Positions 24,516-35,216 of a stretch of 64,000 nucleotides of DNA are shown here, in pieces; positions within the stretch are counted from its first letter, which is position 1; each line of letters opens with the position of its first letter. The stretch lies in NCBI RefSeq assembly GCF_032854445.1, contig NC_088305.1:16229717-16293716 (forward strand). Reading direction: 5' to 3'. The stretch is from Liolophura sinensis. Lineage: Eukaryota; Mollusca; Polyplacophora; Chitonida; Chitonidae. The notes below the pieces were generated by a model, which made no database searches, was not told the origin of the DNA, and was given only the letters and a program-made list of their open reading frames with translations. Both the position numbers and the translations under genes were made by a program.

Positions 24516-24692
24516 TATTAGTAGTACATAAATAGGAAGATATATACATATACAGCTTTATAGGTAAACTGTTCTCAAAACATGGTGGTTATCGATTTTT
24601 AACTGTTTTGGTTCTTTTTAATTGGTTTTAAACATGTCCGAACATTTTTCTTTACATTTTGATTTCTCAATACCATACATATACATACATGC

Positions 24693-24762
<70 letters not shown>
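24693..24762. repeat. TA dinucleotide microsatellite
   Basis: About 35 uninterrupted TA units, just right of the LINE 3' end. The short repetitive frames across it are meaningless. Confidence 0.97.
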
Positions 24763-24766
<4 letters not shown>

Positions 24767-24769
24767 CTG

Positions 24770-26349
24770 AAACACGTAACTGGAGAATAATTGAGAATGC
24801 ACCGGTAATTAAATAAATAAATAAATAAGTAAATAAAGTTCAAAGACTGCCAGCTGTCACATAGCGCCTGTGGTGCAGTGCCTTGTTTCCGCTCTCGGCT
24901 GTCACCCATGTAAATACACACGACGTTCACATATAATGGGAATCACCCTCCAAGCCTGCCCCTGTGCACAGTCATTTGTTTATTTGCGTCCTCACCTGGG
25001 AACCTTCTAATCGAAAATATTTAGCGGCATGGTTAATGACCAGTCCGCGAGCGAGATACCGTAACAGATGTGACAGTACAAGAAGACGTGTGGGTGAGCC
25101 AGAGGACTGAATGACTCGGTACGCTCAGAGTTGTATTTCTTTTAAAGTGAGAAGGTGTGAGCATGAAACATAGAATCGCTAGAGTAGGCATATACTAAAC
25201 TAAGGCCGGGTAATCTAGGTAGCAACTGTATATGCCGGTACGGACTGTTGGTTCAAGAACTGGTTAGAACGAAGAGTTGAACTGTGAAGTTTTACATGGA
25301 AGTCAACTCTCCTCAACAGGGGTACACCGGATTGTTGGTTTACTTGGCAATTTAGCTCTTCAAACCTACAAGGTATGTCATTTATATCAATAAACCAGGT
25401 AGCGATTTCGAGTTGTGCATAATTGCGCATGAGCAGAAAGCGTTATACGGTAGGTAAATAAAAGTACGTGGTCTTTCATGTCCATCTATTAACATTGCAG
25501 ATTTAGGAATGACCTTATACCCCTAACTGATTACATGTCTCTCGCTCAAGGGAACATGAGCAAACTATAAATTGCCACACTTGAACTCCTTATCGAAATA
25601 CAGTCTGCCCATCAGTAGAGCGATAAAGTTTGAATATATATATCATGCAGATGTAAAAAATCGTACTGGGTTGTCTTACATTTGATTTTTGAAAAAAAAA
25701 CCCCTCCAAATGTGGAAGTCATGTTGACATGCACTTCTGTATTTTAATGTTTATCCCGCATCAGACAAAATACTCCGCTTTTCATTGGACAACAATCACG
25801 TGGGGTACAGATATATTCTCGAATTGCTGCAGACAACATTAAATGTGTCGCCTGAGTAGGTTATCTTCCTTTGTTGGGTTGTGACTACAATGGTCACTCA
25901 CTGTAGCGATTCACCTATGCATCGGTGTGCACTGAATGGATGGGTCTTTGCTGGATAAATTCGTTAGCTAGTTACTCAGTGATAGGATGCGCAAATATAT
26001 GGTGTCAATAATCCTATCAAACTTATAACTTATAATATACACAATGAATAAAATGTCTCTAAGCACATTTCTGTTACAGTTTAGAAATGATCCCTGGTGG
26101 TCATTCATAGAACTATGCTTAGCAACTAAGGAAATGTGCTTATTATAGTAAAAATGTGAAATGTTACCATGGTTATGTGGTGGATATTTTCCATAAACAG
26201 TACATATGATTTTGTGTTTATATTAAGTGTAAAATACAGATAAAACTGTAGACGTGTTTACTATAGTAAATATTTTATATTTATCGGCTTTTCCCCTCTG
26301 TAAATGCTTCAACAACATGTATAGCACGTTTTTCTCTTCACTTTCGCAG
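24770..26349. other. Upstream region of the CAT gene
   Basis: It contains an AAATA-type stretch at 24810-24840 and otherwise apparently unique sequence. The last bases (ttctcttcactttcgcag) form a polypyrimidine tract and 3' splice site ending at 26349. At least one noncoding exon and the promoter therefore probably lie in this interval, but I could not place them. Confidence 0.5.
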
Positions 26350-26356
26350 AGTGGAG

Positions 26357-29300
26357 ATGGAGCGTATCAAGAGACTTTGGAACCAGATGATGAGGAAGAA
26401 ACGGTTAACAGGTGACATCATGGAAACCCCACTGATGCGTTGCTTAGGCACGTGTGAGCTGATGTTGTTTGGTCTTGGTCACATGATGGGTGCGGGAATA
26501 TACGTCGTCACGGGGTCTGTTGTGAGTAACATCGCAGGACCAGCAACGGTCGTGTCATACGCAATCGCGGGCTTTGCTGCTTTCCTCTCCGCCATTTGTT
26601 ACGCCGAATTCGCGGCTATGGTGCCGAAGGCCGGGTCTGCCTACGCCTACACTTACGTTACAATAGGCGAGTTCTGGGCCTTCGTGATTGGTTGGAATAT
26701 CATCTTAGAGCACCTGATATCCGTGGCATCTGTAGGGCGTGCATGGAGTGCCACTTTCATGACGTTGATCTCATCTGGAAACACTTCGTTCGTAGAACCG
26801 GAAGTGGAGATTGACCAATGGCTAGTCGTCAAACCCGACTTCATCGGAGCTATAGCCATAGCCGTGATAACGGTATTTCTGGTGATCGGTGCCAAAACTT
26901 CCGCCGGCGTGAACAATTTCCTCACTCTCACTAATGGTGCCGTGATTCTGGTGGTCGCGATTGGAGGATTTTGTTTTGCCGACTTGTCCGTTTGGGACAA
27001 AGAAGGCTTCATGCCCTACGGGGTGAAGGGCACCATAGGGGGCGCTGCTGTTTGCTTCTACGCTTTCATTGGTTTCGAAGGAATCACCATCGCTGGAGAA
27101 GAGGCACGCGATCCAGCACGTTCTATGCCGAAAGCCATTATGGGAGCTATGGCGATCGCGACCATTGCGTACGTGACGGCGACGCTGGCTTTGACGCTGA
27201 TGGTGCCGTACTATGAAGTCGACTCAGCCGCAGCATTTCCAGTGGCATTCGGAGACAAGGACGTCGGCTGGTTGAAATACATCGTCACCGGAGGTTCATT
27301 GTTCGGCATTACGGCCTCCATGCTCGGCTCGGCCTTCGCGCTATCTCGATCCATATACGCCTTGTCAAACGACGGCGTTTTCTTTAAGTTTTTTGCCAAA
27401 GTCAATTCCAAAACACAGACTCCAGTCGTAGCAATCCTGGTATTCAACTTGTTTGCCGCCGTGTTGGCCTCACTGTTTGAAGTAGAAGTTCTCATAGAAT
27501 TCATGGCCATCGGCACGCTGCTCGCCTACAGCATTGTGGCGGCTAATATAGTCGTAATTCGGTATAGTCCGGCAGATGAAGGAGACATCTCGACTGGGCC
27601 AGAAATTCCCGGACAGGATTTACAGGAATTCGTCAAAGTATGCGAGAGTGAAAACATTATCAACAGTGACAAAGAAAAAGCCGTGGTGAAATTAAAACCT
27701 ATGTTCGAAAATCTTCCAGGTTTGCGCTCTGTCAAGAGTGGAAGAGCAGTCATATATTCCTTAGTGGCGATGGTTGTCTTGCTGATTGTCACAAGCAGTG
27801 TCGTGGCATTCGGAGCAGAGTATATACAAGAAAGAAACTGTTGGGTTATAACTCTAGTAGTGATTCTAGCCATCGGCATTGCTCTGTCTCTGTTTGTAAT
27901 CTCAGCACATCAACAAAACAACGCAACAACAACATTCCAGGTAAGACCAATGAACAATTTCTCTCAAAGCATTTTGTCCCTATATAGAGATAACAGACTC
28001 TCTCCCTTAAATTAAATTATATAGTCACCTTCGATGTGTTCGTGGGTTTCCCTTAAGCTCTGCTAGGTTTCCTCCCACCATAACGCTATCTGTCGTCGTA
28101 TAAGTGAAAATTTCTTGAGCACGGCGTAAAACGCCAATCAAATAAATAGATGTATGCTTTCGGTGAAATCCCCTTGAACTAACGGAATTTCACAAAAAAA
28201 GCATAGTCATCCCTGAACGTTATTATTGTATTTATTTGTCTTAAGTGGTTTTGCCCGTATTAATTTACGTGACCACATGATCACTTTAGGATATTAAAAT
28301 CTCTCCACATATATTCCGTTCGTAATCATTTTATTGCCTACGTTTACTTTAAGAACACAACATTCCGTTCTCTCTTCACACATCCCGTTTGTAATCACGT
28401 GATCGTCTATACACTTTCGTTCACTTTAAGGACATTTTAATATTCCGTTCCTTCATTGCAGGTTCCGTTTGTACCCGTGATTCCGATGGCCAGCATCTTT
28501 ATCAATGTCACCCTAATGATGCAGCTGTCCACGTTCACATGGCTCAGATTGCTTGTCTGGCAAACCATAGGTAAGTTACATCAGGGGATAGAATTTGCTT
28601 TGCCAGCCATTCCTAAAGTGAAAGAAAGCAATAGGGTTAATGTAAGATTCATCAAGTGGACAACTTAAAACTATGTATAAAAATATTTTTATTCTTTTTT
28701 TTAGAGTTTTGAAGAGAGTTATTTATACTTTTTTTAAATTCTACCATGGGCTTTGTGAGCCACATGCCACAGTCCTTAAGTCCATCATAAAAAAAATTAA
28801 ACATATGAATGCATTTACTTACTTTATAGACTTACTTGTTTTGAAAATTTATTTTAAAATGCTAAAATTATGAGTAAAGTAATGGGGTCTCCAAGTGATT
28901 TTGTTGTTATTTATTGTCTGTCCTTGACCTGCGTGCGTATATACCTAATCTGTAGGTTACAGCCGACCGCTGAAATTGACATTAGGGGATCCAGAAATGT
29001 AGTCTATTAACGGTTTAGGAGTGCGACTCAGAAAATCAGTAGTACGACCAATCGAGCATACCGCGTAGAACTGTATAACCTAGAAAGATAGTATAATAAC
29101 GTCACCCTCTAAACCAGCAGTGCATTATGGTATTTAAGCGGATAACGGGGCAACCTGCAAACGCACACGCACACACCACGTCACAGGTGATTCTTTTCTT
29201 TGGTTGTATCATATAATGTAGACCACGTTTTCCAGGAAAGGATTTTTCTCTGAATTTATGTACTGCCAAAGTGTCAAAAAAAGAAAGAAAAAAAAAAAGA

Positions 29301-29770
29301 CAAACCGTGCACAAAGTTCCCCGCTCAAGCGCTGAATAAATAAGTATCGATCAGTAAGGATTGAATTTTCCACTCAGAAAACTGATTTCACGGACAAAAA
29401 CAGCCTGCCATTCTACTTACAGCTCTCGAATCTTGTAACTCAGTTCTGACCACTCTACCCGAAATCTCACTACACATAGCGCACACTATCTATGACATTA
29501 TTATTTAGTCTATCCATATATTTTTTCTAGCGCATTTCGTACGTAATTATTAGGCTGTACATATTTACGGATTTACGTTTAAATACCTAATAAAAGAATA
29601 GCTAATAGTTAAATATAACTATTTTCTATTTCCTTGCTATTCCAGGTTTTCTGATATATTTCGGTTATGGTAGAGCAAACAGTAACGAAAATATCCCATT
29701 GAGTGCTGAAAGTGAAGTGAAGTACGACGGAAAAGCCATTTGTGATATACGGGCATCAAACAGCAGTTAG
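26357..29770 (+). CDS. SLC7A1-like: Cationic amino acid transporter (SLC7 CAT family), three coding exons
   Basis: CAT proteins are plasma-membrane transporters for arginine, lysine and ornithine with about 14 membrane helices. Exons: 26357-27940, 28462-28570, 29646-29770, with GT/AG borders and consistent phases, giving 605 residues, in the usual size range. Family marks include GAGIYVVTG near residue 50, [16 protein letters not shown] with the conserved Glu, [20 protein letters not shown] and [14 protein letters not shown]. Exons 2-3 give the CAT-specific C-terminal helices ([28 protein letters not shown]). The start is the ATG at 26357; a splice acceptor ends at 26349, so a 5' noncoding exon probably lies upstream. 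GTG at 26351 is in frame but has no case as a start. Reading through the exon 1 donor would give a C-terminally altered protein ending near 28015. The sequence looks closest to CAT1-3, but orthology is not established. Confidence 0.93.
28030..28152 (+). mobile_element. SINE family 1, 3' fragment in CAT intron 1
   Basis: Contains tcgtgggtttcccttaagct, the 3' domain and caatcaaataaatag. It lies ~90 bp after the exon 1 donor. Confidence 0.88.
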
Positions 29771-30324
29771 TGACGTCGCCGTTAGATTCGGAATTTTGGA
29801 CAGTTCATTTTTCGTGCCCACTCACCTCAAATGGTCGAAACCGACATGAAAAGAATATAACTTTTTGCGCAAGGCAAAAAGCTGCTTTAATATACCTTTT
29901 GTTATGTAACGAGGAGGTCATAAATATCCTCTCACCCTTGAAAGGAAAAGAAAATCACTGTGTCACAACTATAGCTGAATGGCGGAAATTCTTGTGTTGT
30001 AACAAGGATGATGTTTACAACCGCTAACAAATGAATATGACAAACGAGATAAACGCCATCAAATTCTTCGAGGAAAGGTTTGGGGGCAACCATTGTATCA
30101 GTGAGTTATCGCCAACAAACCTCGGTTATCTCTTGCCCAAGATAAATCAAACAGGCTGGGCGCAAATACTCAAAACAGGAAACAATCAACTGGAGCTGAA
30201 ACCTGGAAGACTCAAACTTGAGACAAGACTATTGACCAAAAATGAGACATCAACTCAGATATTAAGGGTGTAAATAGGATGCTTTTTTGGTTTATTATTT
30301 AATGATGTCATGGTCTGTTTCGTT
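29771..30324 (+). other. 3' flank of the CAT gene
   Basis: Probably 3'UTR at least in part. The open frames at 29770-30027 and 30031-30273 show no family resemblance, and the first overlaps the CAT stop codon. No clear poly(A) signal was identified. Confidence 0.35.
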
Positions 30325-30582
30325 TAACCAGTCGTCTATATTCAGCTCTCTGTAAAACCAGTCACACTCGGTACCAAAATTACCTTTGGCCAGTGATACG
30401 TAACAACACAAGCCCTTCACATAGGTATGTTGGAAGTCAGGACACTTTTTCTAATTCACAATGTTAAACTGCAAAAGCTCGTATTTGATGCAAGAGATAA
30501 CTCAAAAGAACTCAAGAGAAAGGCCATTTTGGTACCGAGTATGACTGATTTTACAGACAGCTGAGTACAGGTGGCCAGGTAA
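30325..30582. mobile_element. Inverted-repeat (MITE-like) element
   Basis: The left arm 30325-30387 and right arm 30520-30582 are imperfect inverted repeats of ~60 bp. Left has cagctctctgtaaaaccagt, then cacactcggtaccaaaat. The reverse complement of the right arm has cagctgtctgtaaaatcagt, then catactcggtaccaaaat. The loop is ~130 bp. No protein is encoded. Target duplications were not identified. Confidence 0.75.
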
Positions 30583-30609
30583 AAAAGAAATAGACTATAA
30601 CTTTATTAC

Positions 30610-30862
30610 TCCTCACTTGGAGACCCCGTTTTCGTCACTGGAGACGTCACTTGGAGACCCCATTTTCGTCACTGAAGAGGTCACTAGGAGACCCCATTTT
30701 CGTACCTGGAGACGTCACTTGGAGACCCCATTTTCGTCCCTGGAGACGTCACTTGGAGACCCCATTTTCGTCACTGGAGACGTTACTTGGAGACCCCATG
30801 TTCATCACTGGAGACGTCACTTGGAGACCCCATTTTCGTCACTGGAGACGTCACTTGGAGAC
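30610..30862. repeat. 34-bp minisatellite with CRE-like sites
   Basis: About seven copies of ggagaccccattttcgtcac plus tggagacgtcactt. Each unit contains gacgtcac, one or two bases from the cAMP response element core TGACGTCA. It lies ~0.85 kb after the CAT stop codon. Confidence 0.95.
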
Positions 30863-30889
30863 TATCAGCAATGTGCTCTTTTTTAATAA

Positions 30890-31934
30890 TGCACATATGA
30901 ACGAAATCCTTGAGTTTTCTTTTCAGCGACCAAAATTACAAGTCTTGTTGTTTCGTGTAATATGTCACGCTTTTCTGAGTGTGTAAATGTGTGTTCAAAA
31001 ACACTTACACAGAACACAAGCACAGAAGCATTACAGCATGAAACCATATGATTTTTCTACAATTTTTACCTCCTCGTGTGGGCCGCTAGGGCCTGCCATT
31101 ATTCCACCCTAAAAGTGGCTATCTGTGGCGTAGTATTACATGAGTTCACTGTTAATCTGGCGTGTGTCACACGTGAAAAGCTTCGCCAATACAACCTGCA
31201 AATGTTCGGTGGCTTATTCCACATATAATAGATGTATAATAGCCGTTAAAGTGAAGAATTTCTGGGTGTTTTGATAAAGTTTTGACTCGGAACTTAACCT
31301 GGCTTTTCCGCTGAAACTGAAAAGATTGAACGTATGACTTTCTACTGTAAACAACCTAAATGTTCTTATTACTAACGTGTTACATTTTTTTCTTGATTCT
31401 GAGAGCTGTACTGATTTTCGAATAGCGTTTTGAGGTTTGTTTGGAAGGCCGATTTATATCCTCCTGGAAAAAATTCAGCATGCATCAAAAGTAATAGTGT
31501 ATTTGCTTCTTAAAATGAACTCTTTTAAGCGACACATTTGGTCATTTAAAATAATATAGCTTCTAATACAAAAGAGAGGAGAGTGTACATGGTAAATGGC
31601 AGATGATCTCCCGTAACAGGTGAAATCTAGCCTCTTTTCAGAATACATGTATTTCAGTCAGGGACTTTGTTATAACTCTCCATGTGAAAGCTTAAATAGT
31701 TATACGTCCTCTGGCACCATAAGGTAATTAGGTAAAAAGAAAAAGGCGTAAATATTAGTGTCAATTTTCACACGTCTCTGGACCGTCTAGATTTACTCAA
31801 AAAGCTGTGTTTTCATCACATTCAAGAAGCAATCACATGAAAACAATGCAAAGAGACCAGGCCTTGGGGAAACATAGTCCCTGTTTACGCAGAAGTACAA
31901 TATAAAAGCACAGAACGGACAGTGTGATAGAAGT
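30890..31934. other. Intergenic, no feature recognised
   Basis: Unique-looking sequence between the 34-bp array and the next SINE. No coding signal or repeat was seen. Confidence 0.5.
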
Positions 31935-32158
31935 TGAAGATTCCGTGGCTGGTGGTTAGCGTGCAAGCGCGGCGCCATCACCCATCCTTACACCAATGTG
32001 TATGCTGGCTTCCTCTCTGGTCGTCGGTTGGAAGGCCTCCCACCATTGGTCGGATGGTCGTGGGTTTTACCAGGTTTTCTCCCACCATAATGTGGGCCAC
32101 TGAAAGTGAAATATTCTTGAGTCCGGCGTAAAACACCGATCAAATAAATAAATAAACA
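31935..32158 (+). mobile_element. SINE family 1, diverged copy
   Basis: Head remnant gattccgtggctggtggtta, middle gtatgctggcttcctctctg, ggatggtcgtgggttttacc, the 3' domain and a caaataaataaataaac tail. Confidence 0.88.
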
Positions 32159-32684
32159 AATTCTGTAGAAATGGGCCTACTGGGGAAAGTTTTCCGCGTA
32201 TGAAGTAATTTGGAACCATGCGGCACAGTCTCTCCTTCATTCCCGTCTTAACAATAACGCAATATGTGAATTCGAAAACTGGTAACGCATGGTATTACCA
32301 GAGAATAACTGTCAATACGTCTTGGACATGAGCCTATATACCCCCCAAAAGCATGCAAATGTGTACCGTTTTGTACACATCTGTTTGTGTAATCCGCGAT
32401 ATAAACAAGGTGTACATCACAGCTACACAATTCGGTACACATTAATAACATAATGATGATGTTTGGAGGGTACACGTAATGTTTTTTTGCAGATTTCCTA
32501 CAATTAATATGGGCCTGTGGTACACATCATGTGTGTTTTTTGTACACAACTGCTTTTAGAGATTAGCTCTTCGCGGGAAAGGTGCCTAATATATAGTTTG
32601 TCTGCAAGGTTTCGGGATTTTATTGATATGGGGGTGTAGTTCATGTAATGCGAAATTCCGCTTCTCAACGTCCACTTAATTCAA

Positions 32685-33440
32685 AGGGATAGGACTCCGA
32701 TAACATGTAAGGCTCGTTCTAGGGCGTGATTTCGCCTTACACGACTGAGACGCCTCTAAAGGGCCGTTTTCACCAGAACCGCTGCGTTCCACGCCGAGGC
32801 ACCCGCAGCGTTTTAGGCATGGTTAGGTGTTGTCACCACATGCGGTTCTGACCGCAAGTCATAGCGTGGGAAAAGCAAATTTTTAACAGCTACTTCAGTA
32901 ATCGCCATGGAAAAATCATTTGTAAATCTGATTCTACTTGTCAAATAGCACTGGATTTTTTCAAAACTTTCAAAATTATTCTCACTTTTATGTCCATCTT
33001 TCACTTTGTCATGTTTCTTTATACACTGAATAAATAGGTGTATTTGTACCCAGGCTCAAAGCAGGATAATTTCTATCAGCCTTTCAAACCGAAAAGCGAA
33101 ACGGGAAACGCAGTAAATTCAGTCGAGGGAGTGGCTGGATGTGGAAAAAACTGCGGCTTTTTGTAGTGCGATTCCCGCTGCGATTTTAATGGTGACGGTT
33201 GTACTCATTTATATTAGAAGTGATCCACGGCGGGTGCCGTAGAGGAAACTATTGCGGGAGTCGCTGCAATCATCGTACTCGGTGGAAACGGCCCTTATTT
33301 CTATTTATCAGGTAACCTGCCAATCTCGTTCTTCGGAATGATTTCGCCTTACACGAGTGAGACGCCCCTATTTCTATCTATCAGATAACCGGCCATTCTC
33401 GCTGTAAAATGTTATTTCGCTTTACATGAGTAAGGCGCCT
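32685..33440. repeat. 73-bp tandem repeat, three units, split by an insertion
   Basis: Units contain tctcgttct, then gatttcgccttacacga and gagacgcc. Unit 1 (32685-32757) is separated from units 2 and 3 (33298-33440) by the TIR element at 32761-33294. Confidence 0.8.
32761..33294. mobile_element. Non-autonomous TIR DNA transposon (MITE)
   Basis: Ends are gggccgttttcacc at 32761 and its near-perfect complement ggtggaaacggccc ending at 33294. Subterminal parts are also G+C-rich and partly complementary (gaaccgctgcg, cacccgcagcg; gggtgccg). About 534 bp, no coding capacity. The flanks join as cctcta/tttctat, as in the uninterrupted neighbouring unit, which implies a 2-3 bp A/T target duplication. 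PIF/Harbinger is possible but not shown. Confidence 0.8.
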
Positions 33441-33524
33441 CTCTCTCTTACATTTTCATTAAGACCCATGACTTTCTCGCACCGCGCGAGTACGCCCTAT
33501 ACTGACTAATTTATTGGTTTTTTC

Positions 33525-33740
33525 CTTTTCTCTATTTGATCGGTGTTTAACGCCCAGACAGCGATCAGTTTTATGGACGGAGGAAACATGAGTGCTTGGG
33601 AATAGGCCCACTACTGACCTTTGACAAATTACTAACGAACTTGCCCACGTGTGATATATGAGTATTTCATTTATAGGATGGTGGTCAGTTTACAGGTTGG
33701 ATGAAACCTGTGCGGGGGGAAACCGAGTGTATGGAGAAGC
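33525..33740. mobile_element. Third SINE-like family, diverged copy
   Basis: Begins with a family 1-like tail (tatttgatcggtgtttaacg). The middle reads cactactgacctttgacaaa, then ttactaacgaacttgcccac, unlike family 1 but like 10100-10160. A second 3'-domain-like stretch follows (tttcatttataggatggtgg). It may be two nested fragments. Confidence 0.55.
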
Positions 33741-35157
33741 CATCAATTTAAGCAACTGATGTGTACACACCATATATATTGCACGGAAATCTTGAAAATA
33801 GCCTATCCGAAAATGGAACCAGCACCTCGCGAGTTTGAGCAGAGGGAAAGCCAAGCATTTTAATTACGCAAAAAAGGAACAATAATGATAAATAGATTTC
33901 TTTGTAAATGTTTTATTGAAGTTTTATCTCAACAATTTAGTACAAGAAATATAATATCCAATATTTTAGACCACAAGAGACCACATGACTGATACATACA
34001 TGCATGTAATAACACACAGGCCGAGGCCGTACTTGTAGACCGTATACATAACTTTATGTACAGCGACACGAAATACAAGTTTTCCTCTGGCCATATGAAA
34101 GTTACAAACGGACGAAAACATTTTGACTAACGGATCAAAATACTTAATTCATCTGAGCTGATCATGAATCAGGTGATCAGATAAATACAATATAAATAAT
34201 TTTCGGGTATTTAGCAAATAATTTAGCACAAACATGGCCTCTTTTATGTGTCAACAATCTAAACAAAATGTCAACAAAATCTCATTTTTGTAGGTGATGT
34301 CTAGATTCATCCAAGGCCCTACATACATTCAACGTGGCATTAGGAAACACATTTTATCAACATTAAGCACGCATGCCTAACCATGTTGACTTCAGTCTTA
34401 ACCTGTAAGTCCTATACAACCGCTAGATGACCAGAAACGACGTGTTCCAATGTTTACCATAGGACTTTAAAAAACCACATCTCCTATACAAAGGTGGGTA
34501 TTCCTGCATCAACTAGCTTAAGTAACACAATTCTGATTTTAATTCAGCAAACCAACATTTTCTTTTAATGTTTATTTTACATCTCATGGTTCCACAAGAA
34601 ACATCCAACTCCTTCCACACAAACCACCTACGCTGATTTCTGTTCATATATATACATCCACGCAAACACACACCTTTCCCACTAACAACAAACGCACAAA
34701 TCGATTCAATATATGTTATTCCACTCGTATCAATACACAACCAATATCTTCCACTTGTGAATGACAGAGAACTCATCACGAGGATAGCATTTATTTACAC
34801 CACATAATAATAATTACTTGAAGCACCTTCCTGTCGTTTTGAACTCCTTCGGACGATTCCAATTCTCTCAAAAAAATGCTGCAGGGCAAATCTCACCTCA
34901 AGCTTAAAAAAATTTGATTGACGTAGGTTTTGTTTTACTACACAGCACTTTGTAAACATCTTACAGCTGTACATGTCGGTTTATACACTATAGCCACAAA
35001 ACTGTTCATTGTTCTTGTTTCTTTGTTATGGTTTTGTTTTTTCATATGTTGTTTTTGTGAGCAAAATGCCAAATAGTGGGGACGGAAAAGTGACTTAACA
35101 CATGGACAGCTCATAAACTCTTACAACTAACTTTATACATTGGCTTATTCTTACATA

Positions 35158-35167
35158 TATGTATATA

Positions 35168-35214
<47 letters not shown>
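35158..35214. repeat. TA microsatellite
   Basis: Mostly uninterrupted AT/TA units between atatctatat flanks, within the putative RECK 3'UTR. Confidence 0.95.

Positions 35215-35216
<2 letters not shown>

Noticed and set aside
26351-26356. Upstream GTG as CAT start codon
   Set aside because: Nuclear animal genes rarely start at GTG, and ATG at 26357 follows directly and fits the family N-terminus.
26653-27879. Several minus-strand frames of 101-119 codons opposite CAT exon 1
   Set aside because: Shadows of a long G+C-richer coding exon.
29770-30273. Two open frames of 80-85 codons after CAT
   Set aside because: No family resemblance; the first overlaps the CAT stop codon; more likely untranslated flank.
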